Shown: positions 43,185 through 56,200 of the stretch, piece after piece
Position numbering within the stretch: the first letter of the stretch is position 1
How the letters are laid out: each line of letters opens with the position of its first letter
NCBI GenBank assembly: GCA_019915135.1
Contig: JAHLMK010000009.1
Location: 1,736,001-1,800,000 of the forward strand
Length of the DNA: 64,000 nt
Reading direction: 5' to 3'
From: Strobilurus pachycystidiatus
Taxonomy: Eukaryota; Basidiomycota; Agaricomycetes; Agaricales; Physalacriaceae
Notes under the pieces: model-generated
The model's database searches: none
Told to the model about the DNA's origin: nothing
What the model saw: only the letters and a program-made list of their open reading frames with translations
Position numbers and translations under genes: made by a program

Positions 43185-46100
43185 ACGGGCTGAGGTTCAC
43201 GCTGCTTTCTAGGCCGAAGCGTCATCATGGAGACGTTCACCTGAGAGATGGCTTCAAGACCAACATGGAGAGGCATCGTGACATCGTGGACATTCAGTAC
43301 GTCGTTGTCCACTACATCATGATAAGTATATTCACTCCTCGCACGAACTGTGCCAGGTGCCTCATTGGAATAGATTCGTGATAGGGCGTCTGCGAGGACA
43401 TTCTCAGATCCGGGAACGTACTTGATATCAAAATCAAAGCGCGCCATCTTTTCCATCCAGCGATGCTGGCGCGGCGACATCTCCTTCTGCTCTGGAAATG
43501 TGACGAGACCCTTATGATCAGTGACCCACGTAAAGTGAGTTCCTTGCAGAATGTCCTGATATCGAAGCATAGTTTCAATACCTGCCAGCATCTCAATCTC
43601 GTAGACAGGGTAGCACCGTTGAGCGGAATTCAACTTAGCGGAGTAGTAGGCGGCTACCTTGCCGTCCTTCCAATCGGTACCCTGGACAATAACGCCAGCA
43701 ATCCCAGTAGTGCAACCATCCGTAACGAGCCAAATAGGCGGCGCACCCTTCGAATAATCCAAAGGTACGCGAGAGCGTTTACTTCCCGAGGCAATCAGAT
43801 GTTTAACGTCTTCAAAGGCCCTCTGCTCTGTGTAACCCCAACGGAACGGCACAGCGTCACCTGTAATTGAGCTGAGAACACCCATCGGGATACGGACAGA
43901 ATCAACATCGTCAGCCAGGTAACCGACGGAACCGAGGAATCCTCGCAGAAGGTCACGGTTCGTAGGCGTCGGCCACTTCAGCACTGAATCGACCTTATGT
44001 GGATCCATACGAATTCCGGAGTCGTCAATGATGTGTCCGAGGACCTTGACCTCATTGACAAGGATGTGCATCTTGCGCTCAGCCAGGTAAAACTTCTCCT
44101 TGGCCAAAATATCAATGACCGTCTTGAGGTGACTCATGTGCTCCTCCAGAGTGTTGGAATACACAATGATATCGTCAAGATATACCTCAAGCCATACACC
44201 GATAAAGGCCGCGAAAAGTCGACACATACTCGCCTGAAAGGTTGCAGGTCCGTTTGTATCTCCTTGCTGAATAACCAGGCTGACCATCACACCGTCAGGT
44301 GTTGCCATGGCCGAACGAGGAACATGCTCTGGTACAATCCGGATCTGTTCGAAAGCGTCGCTCCCGTCCATTGACGAGCGGAACTGGGCTTTTGAGACAC
44401 GACATAAGATACCATTTATATCCGGAATCGGAGACGCAAGCTTATGTGTATTGGCATTTCGTTCGCGGAAGTCACCAACAACGCGGAGACGTGTTGGATC
44501 ATCAATCTTAGGGATGAGCAGCAGCGGGGACGTATTTCTCGCAGTGGACAGCTTCCATCGTCCTGTTCGAAGGTAGTCATCCTTCTTCTGAGACCACTGT
44601 TGTCGAAACGCCTCTGGGCACTTGGATGGTCGGAAATGGTAAACTTTCTTCTCATCAATAAGCGGAATTTCATGATTGATATCACGTAGTGGCGGCAACG
44701 GAGTCTCAGCTGCTTTCTTGAAAAGCGGACGAGCATACTCGATAATCTCTCGACGGCATCTTTCGAGTACATCGTTCGCAACGGTAACGGCACGCGAAGC
44801 AATCTGGGAAACCCAAGGACCGGAAGTGATGGGTAAGCTGACATCGCTTCCAATTATCACCTTCTGATCATTGAACCCCACAGCAACCTTGTGTTGGAAC
44901 AACCAAGGCGTACCCAACACGAGATCATAACCGGACACGTTCACGACATCAAAAGTACGTTCCTCATTAATCCCTTGATAACGAAAGTTCGCTGACGCCG
45001 AGTAGTTAATCTTTGAACGTGAACCCTGGACAGCTAACTGCAAGGCTAAAGGACTAGCGAGCTCCTTCTTCGCAAGTTTGAGCTGATCGGTCAAGGTGCT
45101 GGAAACCATGTCAGTCATTGAACCGGAATCAATGAGAGCGCGCACAGGCTCACCATTCAATTTGACAGGGATGACAATAGGACGAGGAATCTTTCGCGCG
45201 GGATCCTTGATTCGAGAGGCATTACGTTGGATGGCGGCGTACTGGTCGCGAGGAATTTGAGCACCGGACGAGTAGATGACAATGTCATCAGAATCGAATA
45301 ATGCATAGGTAGGTGTGCTCAGAAAGTCGTCCTCTACGCCCATCAAATTGTCATGGAAGACTCCCCAGAGAGGTAAGTCATCCTGGTCCCAAGCTAATTT
45401 GTGTTGAGAGTGACGGTGTCTACGGGCTAGGCGAGTTCGGTACCAACGGGCCAAGTCAAAGCGCGGCCTCCGCATCAACTCACAACGCAAGAGCTCGTTA
45501 ACGTCGAGGTGACGATCCCAGATCCAGAGGTAATCATCCCTTCGAATAGCCGAGAAACGAGGCTCACGAACGTTCTCAGCCTTGTCATCGCCGGCATAGG
45601 GACCGTGAAGTGAGAGGTAAGTCTCGGCCGTATCCTCAAGTATCCAAGGAATTTGACCATACCCAATCATAGAGTTCCTTTCGGCGTGCTCCTCCCAAAG
45701 TACACCGTTGTCAAGACTTCGTTCGCGGGCATACCATTCGCCAATGCAAAAGGTAGGGTCTGTAAGCAGAGCAATGGGTAAGGTTAACTGATCGCGCTCA
45801 AAACTCTCATAATAAGAATCACAGATAACATACTGCGTCTCTGAGCAGCGGTAGGCCAAGAACGAGCGATTTTCAGCTGAGCCAGGTTCTTCGCCAGGGA
45901 AGGGAGCCAAACGCGAGAGCATCCATTCTGTCGCACTTCCGTAAACATCACCGATTTGAGCAGGAGCATCAAGGATAGGTTCGTCGCGTTCATAGCGAGG
46001 ATTCCATCGGCTATAACAGTACATTCCCCGGCCGTAGGTGTCAATCTGCCGTTCATCAACCATGGGATAAGTCAGATCTTTCGGAACACGAAACACCTTC

Positions 46101-49100
46101 TCACGAAGGTCATAGCTCGGTGCTGCAGTAGCGTGGGGCCGAGCATCAGGTAAGACATTGGAAGTGATATCCGAAAGCACCGTCCTGAGCCAATTGTCCA
46201 CAGCAGCAAGATCGTTACTACTGGGGCCATTCTCGGACGGAATAACATCATCATCGACACGGTCTGTTTCTCCTGAATTAAGATGCGCGCAGCTAATCGG
46301 TTCCGGGAGACGTTCTAAGGCTGGGAGGCGCTCAGAGTCAACATCAGAGTCCAACTCGGAGCTAGAGAATTCGCTCCCGTTGTCTGATATGTCCTGCAAG
46401 TCAGGCATACTATCACCGGATTCGGAGGCGCCCGCCGCGTAACCTGCCAAGAAGTCGTCGTCGTCGTCAGACTCGGAATCAGAGGCGTCCAGTAGCGGAG
46501 GCATATCATCAGAGGAGTTAGATGGTGGGCAATTCTCCTTATCTGAGTCATCGTGCATGCTAAAGTTCTCGAATAGAGCAGCAAGACTATTGAAATCACT
46601 GATCTCGGATTCTAGTTCATCTTCAAGATCATGGCCAATATTGACTTCATCTCCGAGTCTGGAAACTCGGAGCTGCAAGCTGTCAAGGTAATCCTGTCGT
46701 TCGTAGAGATCTTCAATGAAAACTTCTAATTGAGCAAATTCAGAATCGACGGAACTACTCGCGGCAGTAGAGGACTCAGCATCAGATGGTGAGTCGTCTT
46801 CCTCGGCGCCGCTTTCGTACATCCAATCATCATTATATAGCTCAAAGTTTCCACCGTCCATCTCAAATCGAACAGAACCTGTCCAGATGTCATCCATCCC
46901 GGGTGAGGGTTCCTGACTGGTATTCAACGCCTCAGCTATTGCGGCGGCTGAGGCACGGACTCCTGGAGGTCCAGAGCCTCTGCTTGAGACGGTCTTTCCC
47001 TCCGGACATTGATAGGACATATGTCCCGCCTTGCCACAGGTGAAGCATTTACCTTCAGCTCGGTATTCATCCTTTTGCTTATCTGTAAGCTCGGGTCGCT
47101 TACTCTTAGGCCTATGCTCATCGCGGCGCCGGTCTCGATTGTCTCGCCCTCCGTTCCGGTCAGAACAATTGCGATTACGATCTTCACGATGGCGATGGCG
47201 AGTACGATCTTGAGAAGGACGGCTACCAGAACCAGAAGCCTGAGGCTGTGTCTGAGTGTGTGAGCTCGTACGTGGCCCATCCTGGCGCTTGGTGGAAGCG
47301 CCCGAGGATCCATTCTTCTTGGAGTGACCTTTACCGGCTCGTCCAACGTTTTCAATGAGCTCCAACAGTTCCGCGGTGCGTTCAACTTCAGCATATGATG
47401 CTGTCTCAGGAGTTAATCGTTCCTTCCAGAGGCCCTGCTGAATATAGTCGTTCAGGCTAAGCCAAAGCTTATGTACCTTTTCGCGCTCGTCAACAATACC
47501 TACGGTGTTGAACAGTTCACGTAGTTCGAGGGTAAACTGTCGGACTGTCTTATCATTTTGGAATGCACGACGGAGTTTCTGACGTTGGTCAAGACGGAAT
47601 GTCAGCGGGAAGCAGTAGTTATACAATTCCATAAAGAACTGTTTGAGACGCCAGTTACGAACATCATCGGCAATACTAGTGATATAGAAATCTTGTGCCA
47701 CACCGGTAAGATAGTGTGAGAGCTTCAAGACGCGATGCTTCTTAGGCACACGGCCGTCACGAACATAAGCTGTCCCCTCAGTTACAAACTTCATGAAGAC
47801 TCGGACGTCCGATATGCCACTATACTTCTCGGGCGGGTCGGGCTTCAAGATTGAGTGTTTGCTCTTTTTCTTCTTGTGCGACTTCGACTTCCGGGACTTT
47901 CGCCTATGGTCATCACTCGAGAAACTAGAACTTGACGATGAAGATTCCGATTCACTGTCACTTGACGATGATGATGAACTAGAGCTACTAGAAGAGCTAG
48001 GATCACTCGGTTCCGCGGCTTTCTTAGAATGTACCAAGTTCAATAATCGAGCCAGATGGCTCTTGGGCGCAATCTGGGTAACCGGACGCATAAATTCGTC
48101 CATCTCCTTCGATTTAGACTTGCTCCGGTGCCGGGGTTCATCAACGACATCTCGGACTCGACTGGCGAGCACATCAGTGAGCGGACTCGCGGTCGCGCGA
48201 GCCTTCGGGTGAGATTTTGAACGAGATTTCTTGCTCTTGGATTTAGACTTCCGAGACAAGCCAATGCTTGAGTCAGATTCACTAGGTTCAATGGTCTTAG
48301 CCCTTGAAGAGGTGGGTCGGTTCTTCTTCCGTTCTTTTTGAGGGATCTCCTCAAGAACATATCGAGAGAGCTTAACCCCACGCTTAGGCGGTGCCTCATA
48401 TTCAGGATCTTCGGACTCAGTTACGTCCTCAACAGTTGTACGGTGTTGAACGGGCACTGAGGTCAAAGAAACTGACTTCTCTGGTCTCGAGGGAGTATAC
48501 TCAGGTTCAGACTCTGATGACTCAGAGTCAGAGTGAGCAAGCTTGACAGTACTCAGGCTAACACGAGCCGATTTGGCAGGCGCATTCGGGACCTCGGGAG
48601 GCGAGACAGAAACACGGAGTGGAGTCTCAAAAGAATCGGACTCGTCTCCATCATCTGAATCTTCGCTTTCTTCAACAGGAAGAACATGACTCGAGAAGTG
48701 CTTGGGTCCGGAGACCTTGGGAGCAACGCGCCTCATGCTATCCAGTAGCGCGTGCTGTGCCATGAGTCCTTCATCTCCGTCTAGGTCTAGATCAAGGTTT
48801 CCCCAGTTACGGGGATCTATACCCTTTCCTTTACCAATATAAGGAAGTTCAGGGGACTCAGGACGTGGGACATCAACGTCCGTGCTCTCAACAGTGTCAG
48901 AGACATCAGATCTTTCACCGGGATCATAAATCCGGAGAGCTTGGTTCCGACGGGCTATCTTGTGCTGTTCTTGGGCTGATAGCGCATATTCGGCTGCTTT
49001 GACTAGTTGTTCTTGCTCATGATTCAAAACTTTATTACGAAAAGCGGAAACAGAATCATCATTGTCATTACTACGACTTTTAGTATGAGTAACGACGGTC

Positions 49101-49498
49101 CAAGGGCGTTGATCGTCACCAACGCCAGCCTCGACGATGTCCGCAGACTCGGAGGGGATAACATCCTCGGATGGTTCGATTTTGATAGCGACGGTCGCCT
49201 CTGGCGCGATGCCAAGAGGGATACTCGGAGATACTAGCTGGCCCGAGGGCTTGGCGTTCTCAACGGCGGGGTTTCGGTTCATGGGAGCCGAATTTTGGAA
49301 GGATGGGGGAAAAGGAGTAAGAGGAGAGCCAAGATTAGACTCACCAAGGCCGCGGCCGGGCTGCGAAGCAGAGGACGGCGCAGTGCTTAACCGCTGTGGA
49401 GCAGAGTTAGCACGAGGGCGCCCACGCGATCGCAGATTGTAGCCCATCGATAGCCAAGAATAGATTTTGCCGGAAAAAGAGATGAAGAGGAAAAGCAA
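43177..49498 (-). CDS. gypsy polyprotein, 5' half: gag, zinc knuckle, protease, RT, RNase H
   Basis: Open frame from 49,498; the likely true start is MGYNLRSRGRP at 49,447. It runs to the KDZ insertion, after which 14 bases of transposon add a stop at 43,163. In order: about 560 disordered, Ser/Glu-rich residues; a retrotransposon gag domain (VKWRLKQFF-like core RNWRLKQFFMELYNYCFP, about 47,560-47,690); a CCHC knuckle (CFTCGKAGHMSYQC, about 47,000-47,045); a long acidic spacer; an aspartic protease (VRALIDSGSMTDMVSS, about 45,100-45,140); a reverse transcriptase with the active site VYLDDIIVYSN (about 44,155-44,190); and RNase H (IWLVTDGCTTGIAGV ... TWVTDHKGL). Joined with 18,806-15,982 it forms one 3,048-codon frame. 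No internal stop is seen, so it was coding-competent when interrupted. Confidence 0.93.
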
Positions 49499-49613
49499 AG
49501 ATTTTTTGGGGGGTCGAGGATGGCCGGGTTGATCAGACCAGGATTCTCCGTCGACTGGAGTGTCGGTTAAGACGAGGTAGAGAGAGAAGCAAGCAGCAAC
49601 AGAGTCAAAAATA

Positions 49614-49869
49614 TGTGGCGGAAGCGTGACGAGGAGACCACGTTCCGTTCACACGGGATGGAAAGGGAATCCTGAGAGTCGGGATCTCAGGCGGTCGCTC
49701 GAATGACTGTTGTAAGTGGTAGTGATTCAAGAAGACCTAAATCTAAATACAGCGAGCTACGAGTCCTTTTATACCTAAGGGGCAGCTGAGTAATAGAGAT
49801 AAGATGAGATATGGAAACATCTGGGCCTGAGCCCTTTTGGGTAACGACTACGAGGACGAATACGCTACA
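49614..49869 (-). repeat. gypsy 5' LTR (256 bp)
   Basis: Same sequence as 15,695-15,950. It precedes the gag-pol frame on the minus strand. Confidence 0.93.
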
Positions 49870-49874
49870 CTGGA
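49870..49874. repeat. gypsy target-site duplication, right (CTGGA)
   Basis: Matches 15,690-15,694, marking the outer border of the nested pair. Confidence 0.85.
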
Positions 49875-50716
49875 CAAAAGGCCCGATGGCCGAGATCAGC
49901 GGGAGATTTATGCCACGTGGTTTGACTTTTTCGCAAACTTCGACTGCTCCCGCCTTCCTCGATCTGTCAGGACGTACTCTCCTGCTACCAGATGGGCTCA
50001 ACTCAGATACAGTGACACGGGGCATGCACACAAACAAAAGTATCAGCTTTTTTTCGCCCCACGTTGATCACACCAAGTCGCCACCTGGATGACTTGGTCT
50101 TATCAACCAGAGTCAGAGCAATGAGCGTGTAAGTACTCAATTTTTCTGTATGCTTGACGTTTTATTGCGAATACCATTCACGTTGACGGATGGATGCGAC
50201 AATGACGCCGCCAGACCCGACTCCCTCTGCAAACAGCATGAAGATCTGCGCCGCGCCCGGCTCCGCATTTCTGTTCAAGGTTGGTTAAGAACCTGCGCGG
50301 GAATTCTTGCTCCGTTCTACTGGTGAAACGTCCCTCCTCGAAGTTCTAGCTATACTGGGTTTCCTTCCGGGATGTTTACAGCTCGCGATGATCCGTATGC
50401 AGTGCTGAGCTGAGCCACCCTTGTCGCGGGCTCATGCATACTCAGGCTCGTGATGTGCTACCGCACACTGTCGCAGTTCGTCACTTTGGAGCTATCTTTA
50501 CGGAAGAACCACACGCTCACCCCACATGAGCCGTACGCGTACGTTCAGCATCCGAGTTCCATAGAGTTATACAAGCGCGGTTGCGCGCTCCTCACCACTT
50601 ACGCGTGTGTTTGCTGCCGGGATCTTAGACTAGGTGTCTCCTGGTTGCGAGGCGGCTGGTGTATCTAGGCATTCGGCACTGTATAGCTGTATCTCAGACT
50701 ATATTCTGCCAGGTGT
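49875..50716. other. right flank of the gypsy element
   Basis: The first 190 bases hold a plus-strand frame (DKRPDGRDQREIYATWFDFF ... KYQLFFAPR, stop at about 50,067). It continues the frame read from 15,640-15,694 on the other side of the element, so it may be the end of an interrupted host exon. From 50,070 to 50,716 I see no gene. Confidence 0.35.
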
Positions 50717-52430
50717 CTATCCGTCGCGTGTCTGTCCTTTTGTGAACATATTCATACCCATCAACACCAATTCCATCCGCTCCAACTTCTGGTATGTCTC
50801 CCCACGAAACTCCTTGATCTCCATGTGAATAGCATCCGTCTTCCGGAGCATAGACTCGTGCAGCACACGTAAGTCCTTCAAAAGACACGTAGTAGAAATA
50901 TCGTTGCTGATCTGTGTGAAGTTGAGCCGGGAAGGCACGATTGTCTGTGTGCCATACCTTGAAGACTGCAAGTGCGTTGTTGAGTGCCTCACGCATATCA
51001 GCAAGATTCTTCTTGATCTTGTGTTGGTAGAAAAAGGCCTTTGGGCCAGTTTTTGTAGCAAAATAACGAACGCGCGTCTCGATTGTCTCCAAAGTGCTAA
51101 TGTAAATGTCAGGCTTGGTTTTATGAGCAGGTGCTAGGAGACGAGTCACATACGAGAGAAGCCTGATGATCCTCAGATCGACTTGTTGCGGACCATGGTA
51201 GCTAGACGACCGCGCAAGTTCATTGAGGATTGCCAGTGTGACGTTCCCCGCATGCATAGCCAGAGACTTGCACAACTCTTGGTTTGATTTAGCACTCTAT
51301 GAGATTGAGATGAGTCACAGTCTCTACATTCTCAGAGGAAACTCAAACCTGCGCTGCTGCAATAATCTTCCGAACTGTTCCACATCCTCCTTCAACGAGG
51401 TTACCGACGATTGGGAGCATCTTTGCAATACTCTCGGCAATGTTGAGACAGCCCAGGACAGAGTCGATGCTCAATGCTTCTTTCACGCCGAGTGATGTGT
51501 CCGACTCCACGGGTGTGATCCTTGCTTGGGACTCCAACGTCGCGACGCGCGCTTTCAATTGGTAAAAGCATGGGACGACAAGGGGAATGATATGGGGAAA
51601 GAAGTTGCTAGCCAGAGGTTCAGAAGGATTTAGGCGGGCGTCCAAGTTGGTACACCATAAGTAGGCAAAGATTCCTCTGATATACGTGCTCAGTCAGACT
51701 TCTGAATTACCACAGTGATTGAGATTTTCTCACTGGGAAAAAACTACATCCCAATCCTTTCCATTACGGTTCATCATCAATTCCAACGTGCGATCTTGGG
51801 CGGGGGTATATAGTAGAAACTTGAGCACAATGAAAACAATATATATGCCATCTAGCTATTTCTTGGTAAGTCATACTCATTTCAAACAATCGTCAAGCAA
51901 CGTACACATTGTCTAATTGGAGGAAATCTGGAGAATTCAGGAGGTAATCCTATCATGTCGCGGATGCAGCCGAATAGATGGAAGATCATGTCAATATCCG
52001 CTTCATCTACAGCGAAACAATTACACTTCTTATCTAGATGCCTGCGTATCAGTGAATCATATTCCTCAATACACGCACGAGTAGCTCACTGCACCATAGC
52101 CTCATCACTGGCACGCCTGCGGTGTCCCCGTCCCGCGCAGACTCTGATTCCTCGCGGGAAACATCCGGTTCCGAGTCCTCATCCGAGTCCTCGGCAGCCG
52201 TGTACCAATCATCGTCGTCGGCGTCCGACTCTTCGGGATCCAGCTTGGGCACATGTGTAGGCGTGGAGGTCGACATGATGGGAAGAGGCAAAGCAGAGGA
52301 GCTGTTGTCACGAGGCGATGCCGCCGAACATATTTTGCTGTGATCGGACTGAATTGACTGCTGTGCTATCGACGTGATGTATCAGCCCGGCAGGATATGC
52401 CGCCCGAGCTGTAAATCCACGCTACATAGA
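50650..52430 (-). repeat. left arm of a large inverted duplication
   Basis: This stretch is highly similar, in opposite orientation, to about 62,650-64,000. It includes the gene at 50,717-52,276 and about 150 bases of its upstream sequence. The outer limit of the right arm lies beyond the window. Confidence 0.85.
50717..52276 (-). CDS. protein with MLKL/HeLo-like four-helix domain, copy 1
   Basis: Multi-exon gene starting MSTSTPTHVPKLDPEESDAD at 52,276 with a very acidic first exon. Splicing replaces ELLVRVL by RHLDKKCNCFAVDEADIDMI. The central part (IDSVLGCLNIAESIAKMLPI, then VGNLVEGGCGTVRKIIAAAQ) and the following helices (SLAMHAGNVTLAILNELARS, TKTGPKAFFYQHKIKKNLAD) resemble the four-helix bundles at the N-termini of fungal NLR-type and MLKL-like proteins. 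These act as membrane-perturbing or signalling domains in cell death. The last exon adds a helical tail (LRKTDAIHMEIKEFRGETYQ) to a stop at 50,717. Near 51,745 the donor used by the other copy (GTGAGC) reads ATGATG, so this copy may be mis-spliced unless a nearby GTAATG donor is used. Confidence 0.65.
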
Positions 52431-52586
52431 CTCTAGAGCAAAGCGCCCAGCTTTGCACGGTAGGTGAACTTTGGGACGTCTTTACGTCGACAGCCAATGG
52501 AAATAGTGTAGTACCCCACGCCACCAAGTTGCATTACTCTAATCAAGCTCATGACATGATGCATTGCGGCATCGGTACACATCGAG

Positions 52587-52868
52587 TCAGAGAGCGCTCC
52601 GTGAGGCGTAGGCAGAAGTAGATACGCCCATCAAAGTTCCAATGTTGTAACTCCCGGAGAACTGTCCTTCCACGGTGTACGGAGTCCATCCAGCACCTGG
52701 TGGGCCATCGCCGCTACAGGTAACTGCGAAAGGAGACCCGAGACTCTGCTGAGTACCACGCCATACTGCATACACCGGTGGTTCGAGTTGTACTACTACG
52801 CGATCCTCCGATACGAGGGTTCCCCGAATCTCATGTCCGAGGTTGATTTGGACCGAACCACAAAACAT
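52587..52868 (-). CDS. small hypothetical protein
   Basis: Single 93-codon frame, start MFCGSVQINLGHEIRGTLVS. It has beta-like alternating hydrophobic text (EDRVVVQLEPPVYAVWRG), ending SAYASRSAL. It lacks a signal peptide. Composition is protein-like, but nothing else supports it; a chance frame is possible. Confidence 0.4.
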   Translation of the reverse strand: MFCGSVQINLGHEIRGTLVSEDRVVVQLEPPVYAVWRGTQQSLGSPFAVTCSGDGPPGAGWTPYTVEGQFSGSYNIGTLMGVSTSAYASRSAL

Positions 52869-53264
52869 CGTTCTTCAGTCCAATGCCGTGCGCCACTCCC
52901 ATCCTTGCACAAACTAAGTTCGAGATGCATTCAATACACAAAAGAGTAAAGTCAGAAAGTCGAGTCAAGTCCATACACTAACAGTAACAAAAAAAAAACA
53001 AGAGTCAGTACGTAGCACAAAGTCAAAGTCTATCAGCAACACAAAACAAAAGAGGTACGTAGCGTAGCGAGCGTGTGTTATATATATGTATATCTATCTA
53101 TCAGCGTTCAGTGTCTATGAATCAAGTCCGACCGTGTGTATGAGGGTGGGGTGCGTGAGGTATAAGGTGGGGGTGGGGGTATCCGAGAGTCCACAGGGAG
53201 TATATCATTTTGGTCCGAGTCCAGCGTCCAGCGTACCAAGCCAGCGTCCGAGTCCGCCGGTCGT

Positions 53265-56200
53265 TTAGTACGAAAACACCATCAACCACGGATTCAACAC
53301 GATCGGGAACAGGATATGACACCCCACCGCCACAGCGAGCGGGAAGATCACCGCCCACGCGCTCCCGTCGATCCGCCACGCGAACGGCACCAGCGACGTG
53401 CTCATGATGACTGGAACAAAGCAAACAATATGTCAGCGCAGTCCAAAACACACATCACAACACAACACGAAAGCACAGAACGGAGCGCAGAGTGTGTAGA
53501 AGGAAAGAAGGAAGAAAAGCACTCACTCATGCCCGCCATGAGGGCGATGCTCACGCTCAACGGGAACCAAAACCGCTTAAGGATCTTCGGGATCTCCTTG
53601 AAGAAATTCGAGCGCTGCACCTCCTTGATGGTCGCGCTCCAGGTGATGTTGTAGGAGAAGAGATGCGCGAGGAGCGCTTGCGAGACGGGGATGGAGAGGC
53701 CACCGAAGAAGAAGAAGCTATAAGGGAGAGGGAGGGTTAGCGAGCGTTCGGTGGTGGGCGTTATGGGTGAAGATAATGAGGGGTGGTGTGGAAGGTAGGA
53801 CGGAGAGGACGGGCAACACTCACAAGAACGGAATCCACATGACGTTCTCCACAAACCCCCACACCAATTCCTTATGCCCCAGCCTATACTCCAACAACGT
53901 GTACCCAACATTCCCACTCCCAAAGAACACCACAGTCGTGGCGAGCCAGATCTCGAACGAGTGCATGTAGAAGCCGTCCACGGGGAGCATCTCGCCGAGG
54001 AGGACGTAGTTGATGATGGAGATGGTGACGGAGGCGGCAATGCCGTAGTATGAGAACCTGAGCGAGCGTCAGCGAGCGGTACGGGGGGCGGGGGTGATCG
54101 AGCCCTTGGCAAGGAGCGTGAAGGGCGGCAAACCCATACAACCACCAAAGCGAAACGCGAAGTATAACACTCACATATAAGCCATCATCGAGATCTTGTA
54201 ATGTATTGGCGCGCTGCTCCACATGAACCGGTGGATCTGGTGCGCGATCGGTCCGCGGCGCCACCATTCGATGAGGGGGTTGAAGAGGAGCCTGTGCGAG
54301 CGTTAGCGAGCACGAAGGGAGCGAGACTCAGAGCACAGGGACAGCCGCGTTAGAAGAAGAAAGGACCACTCACTCATTACACCCATACGCATACTTCTGC
54401 CACCGGTTGAGCTCGTCGTCCACCGTGAGCGACACGCCCTCCTTGAACCCGCCGTTCGAGTACGTCGCCCAGCGGATGTCGTAGCCCTGCAAAAAAAAAA
54501 AAATAGCGTCAGTCGAGGGTTAACGAGACGGCGAGCGAGACACTCGACGACACCATGGGGCCGGAATCAAGCAAAAGCCTCGTGCCACGCACCTTCAAAA
54601 GCAACCTCAACGCCATATCGAAATCCTCCGAAACGTTGCTCTCGCTCCAGATCTTCTCCTCCACGCCCAGAAGCGACGCTGGCTCGGTATGGGAGTTTTT
54701 GCCGCCGGAGCGTTTGATCGCTTTGAGTCTGTGGGAGGGAATATTAGCGACCGTACGTGAAAGAAAGAAAGCAGGACCCAGACACTCACCGTTCCTTAGT
54801 CGCCGGGTCCTCCCGATCCACAAACGCCGCATCTTGGAGGGCGCGCCAGCGCAGGAAAGCGTTGTGTCCGACAAAGGGCGCGACTTCGCCGTTTGCGCAG
54901 GCCATGGATATGCATCTGTGTGTGGGCGTGAGCTAACGAGCTTTGGGGAGCGAGAGCTCCCGAGGGTCGAGCCGAACAGCCGCACGGAGGAAAGGAGCGA
55001 GAATGGTTAGAGAGGGAACCCACCGATTAATCCGCCTCGTGAAATACGCGATCCCGTTCTCGAAATAATGATGCGCGACCTGCATCACGTCCGACTCGTG
55101 CTGGATGATCGCGACGTTGGGCGACGCGGCCATCTCGCGCGCGGCGTCGCGCAGGCAATCCTAAGCGTGCGTCAGCGAGTGCTTCGGGCGGAGCGAGTGG
55201 AGGAGCTTCGGGCGGAACGAGTGGACGAGATTCGGGCGGGGGAGCGGGCGAGATTCGGGCGGGGGAGCGGGCGAGCCTCGCCCCAACACCCTAAAGCCCG
55301 GGGAAGGAAAACGCACCTCCGGCACAATCGTATCACTATCCACCAAAAGTATAATCTCGCCCACGCGCATGCCCTTGCCATACGCCGCCCAGGGGCGGAA
55401 CCGGCCCCCGGACTCGTCGAAGGTCTGTTCCATGGCGAGCTGGAGGGCCACTTCTTCGAGGTCGTCTTCTGGGCCTGTGAGGAGGGAGGTTAGTGGGGAG
55501 CTTGGGGAGAGGGGGGAGGAACAAAGAGGGACGGGGGAGTGGGGTAAGGTGAGAAGATGATAACGGAAGGTTGGGAAATGAATAGAAAAAACCACGCCAC
55601 TCACCAGTCCCATCGCCAACACCCGGCGGCGCGCCCATATCGTCCCCGTCCTTCCCCATGTACTGCATCCCGTACGTGCCCCCGTGCGTCCCCACCAAAT
55701 GCGCCGTGCTCCCCGTCCCGCTCCCGCCCATTCCCAGCTGCGCTCCCGGTGCATACGATCCGGAGCCGGGATTGTAAAGTTGCGAAGTGGAGAGCGTAGA
55801 CGCCCTCTGATGCACGCCCGGGCGGTTCGAAACCAGATGCTCCAGATGGCCTTCCGCCTTCAAACTCAACGCCAAGGCGTAGTTCATATTGGACGCCTTC
55901 TTGAACCGGCCTGCTCGGATGAACGGTGCGCCCCCACTCTTGCTCTTGCTCTTGTTCTTCTTATGCTTCTTGGTCTGCCCCTGGCCTTTCTCCAAATCCG
56001 CACCGTCCACAGCAAGTTGTTGTTGAGGATCATACCCATGCCTCGGCCGCGCGACCCAGCCAATGCCGTGCTGCGCGTAGTACATGATGCGCTCGTCCCG
56101 GTCGGGGACGGAGAGGAGCCGGAGGCCGTCGTCGTTCACGAATATGCTGGACGTGCCGCCTTGCCGCGCGTATGTGCGCATCGCTGCCTAAAGAGGCGTT

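Larger units (their letters stand above)
15695..49869 (-). mobile_element. Ty3/gypsy LTR retrotransposon, split by a nested KDZ transposon
   Basis: Two identical 256-bp LTRs, a 5-bp target duplication, and gag-protease-RT-RNase H-integrase-chromodomain order place it in the Ty3/gypsy (chromovirus-type) elements. Without the nested insertion and one 8-bp duplication copy it would be 9,805 bp. Identical LTRs imply recent integration, since LTRs start identical and diverge with age. The 5' half lies at 43,177-49,869 and the 3' half at 15,695-18,814. Confidence 0.93.

Noticed and set aside
50694..51275. Unspliced 193-codon frame as the end of MLKL-like copy 1
   Set aside because: A GTATGG donor after ALAVFK and a CACACAG acceptor give a helical tail ending at 50,717 that fits the rest of the protein better.
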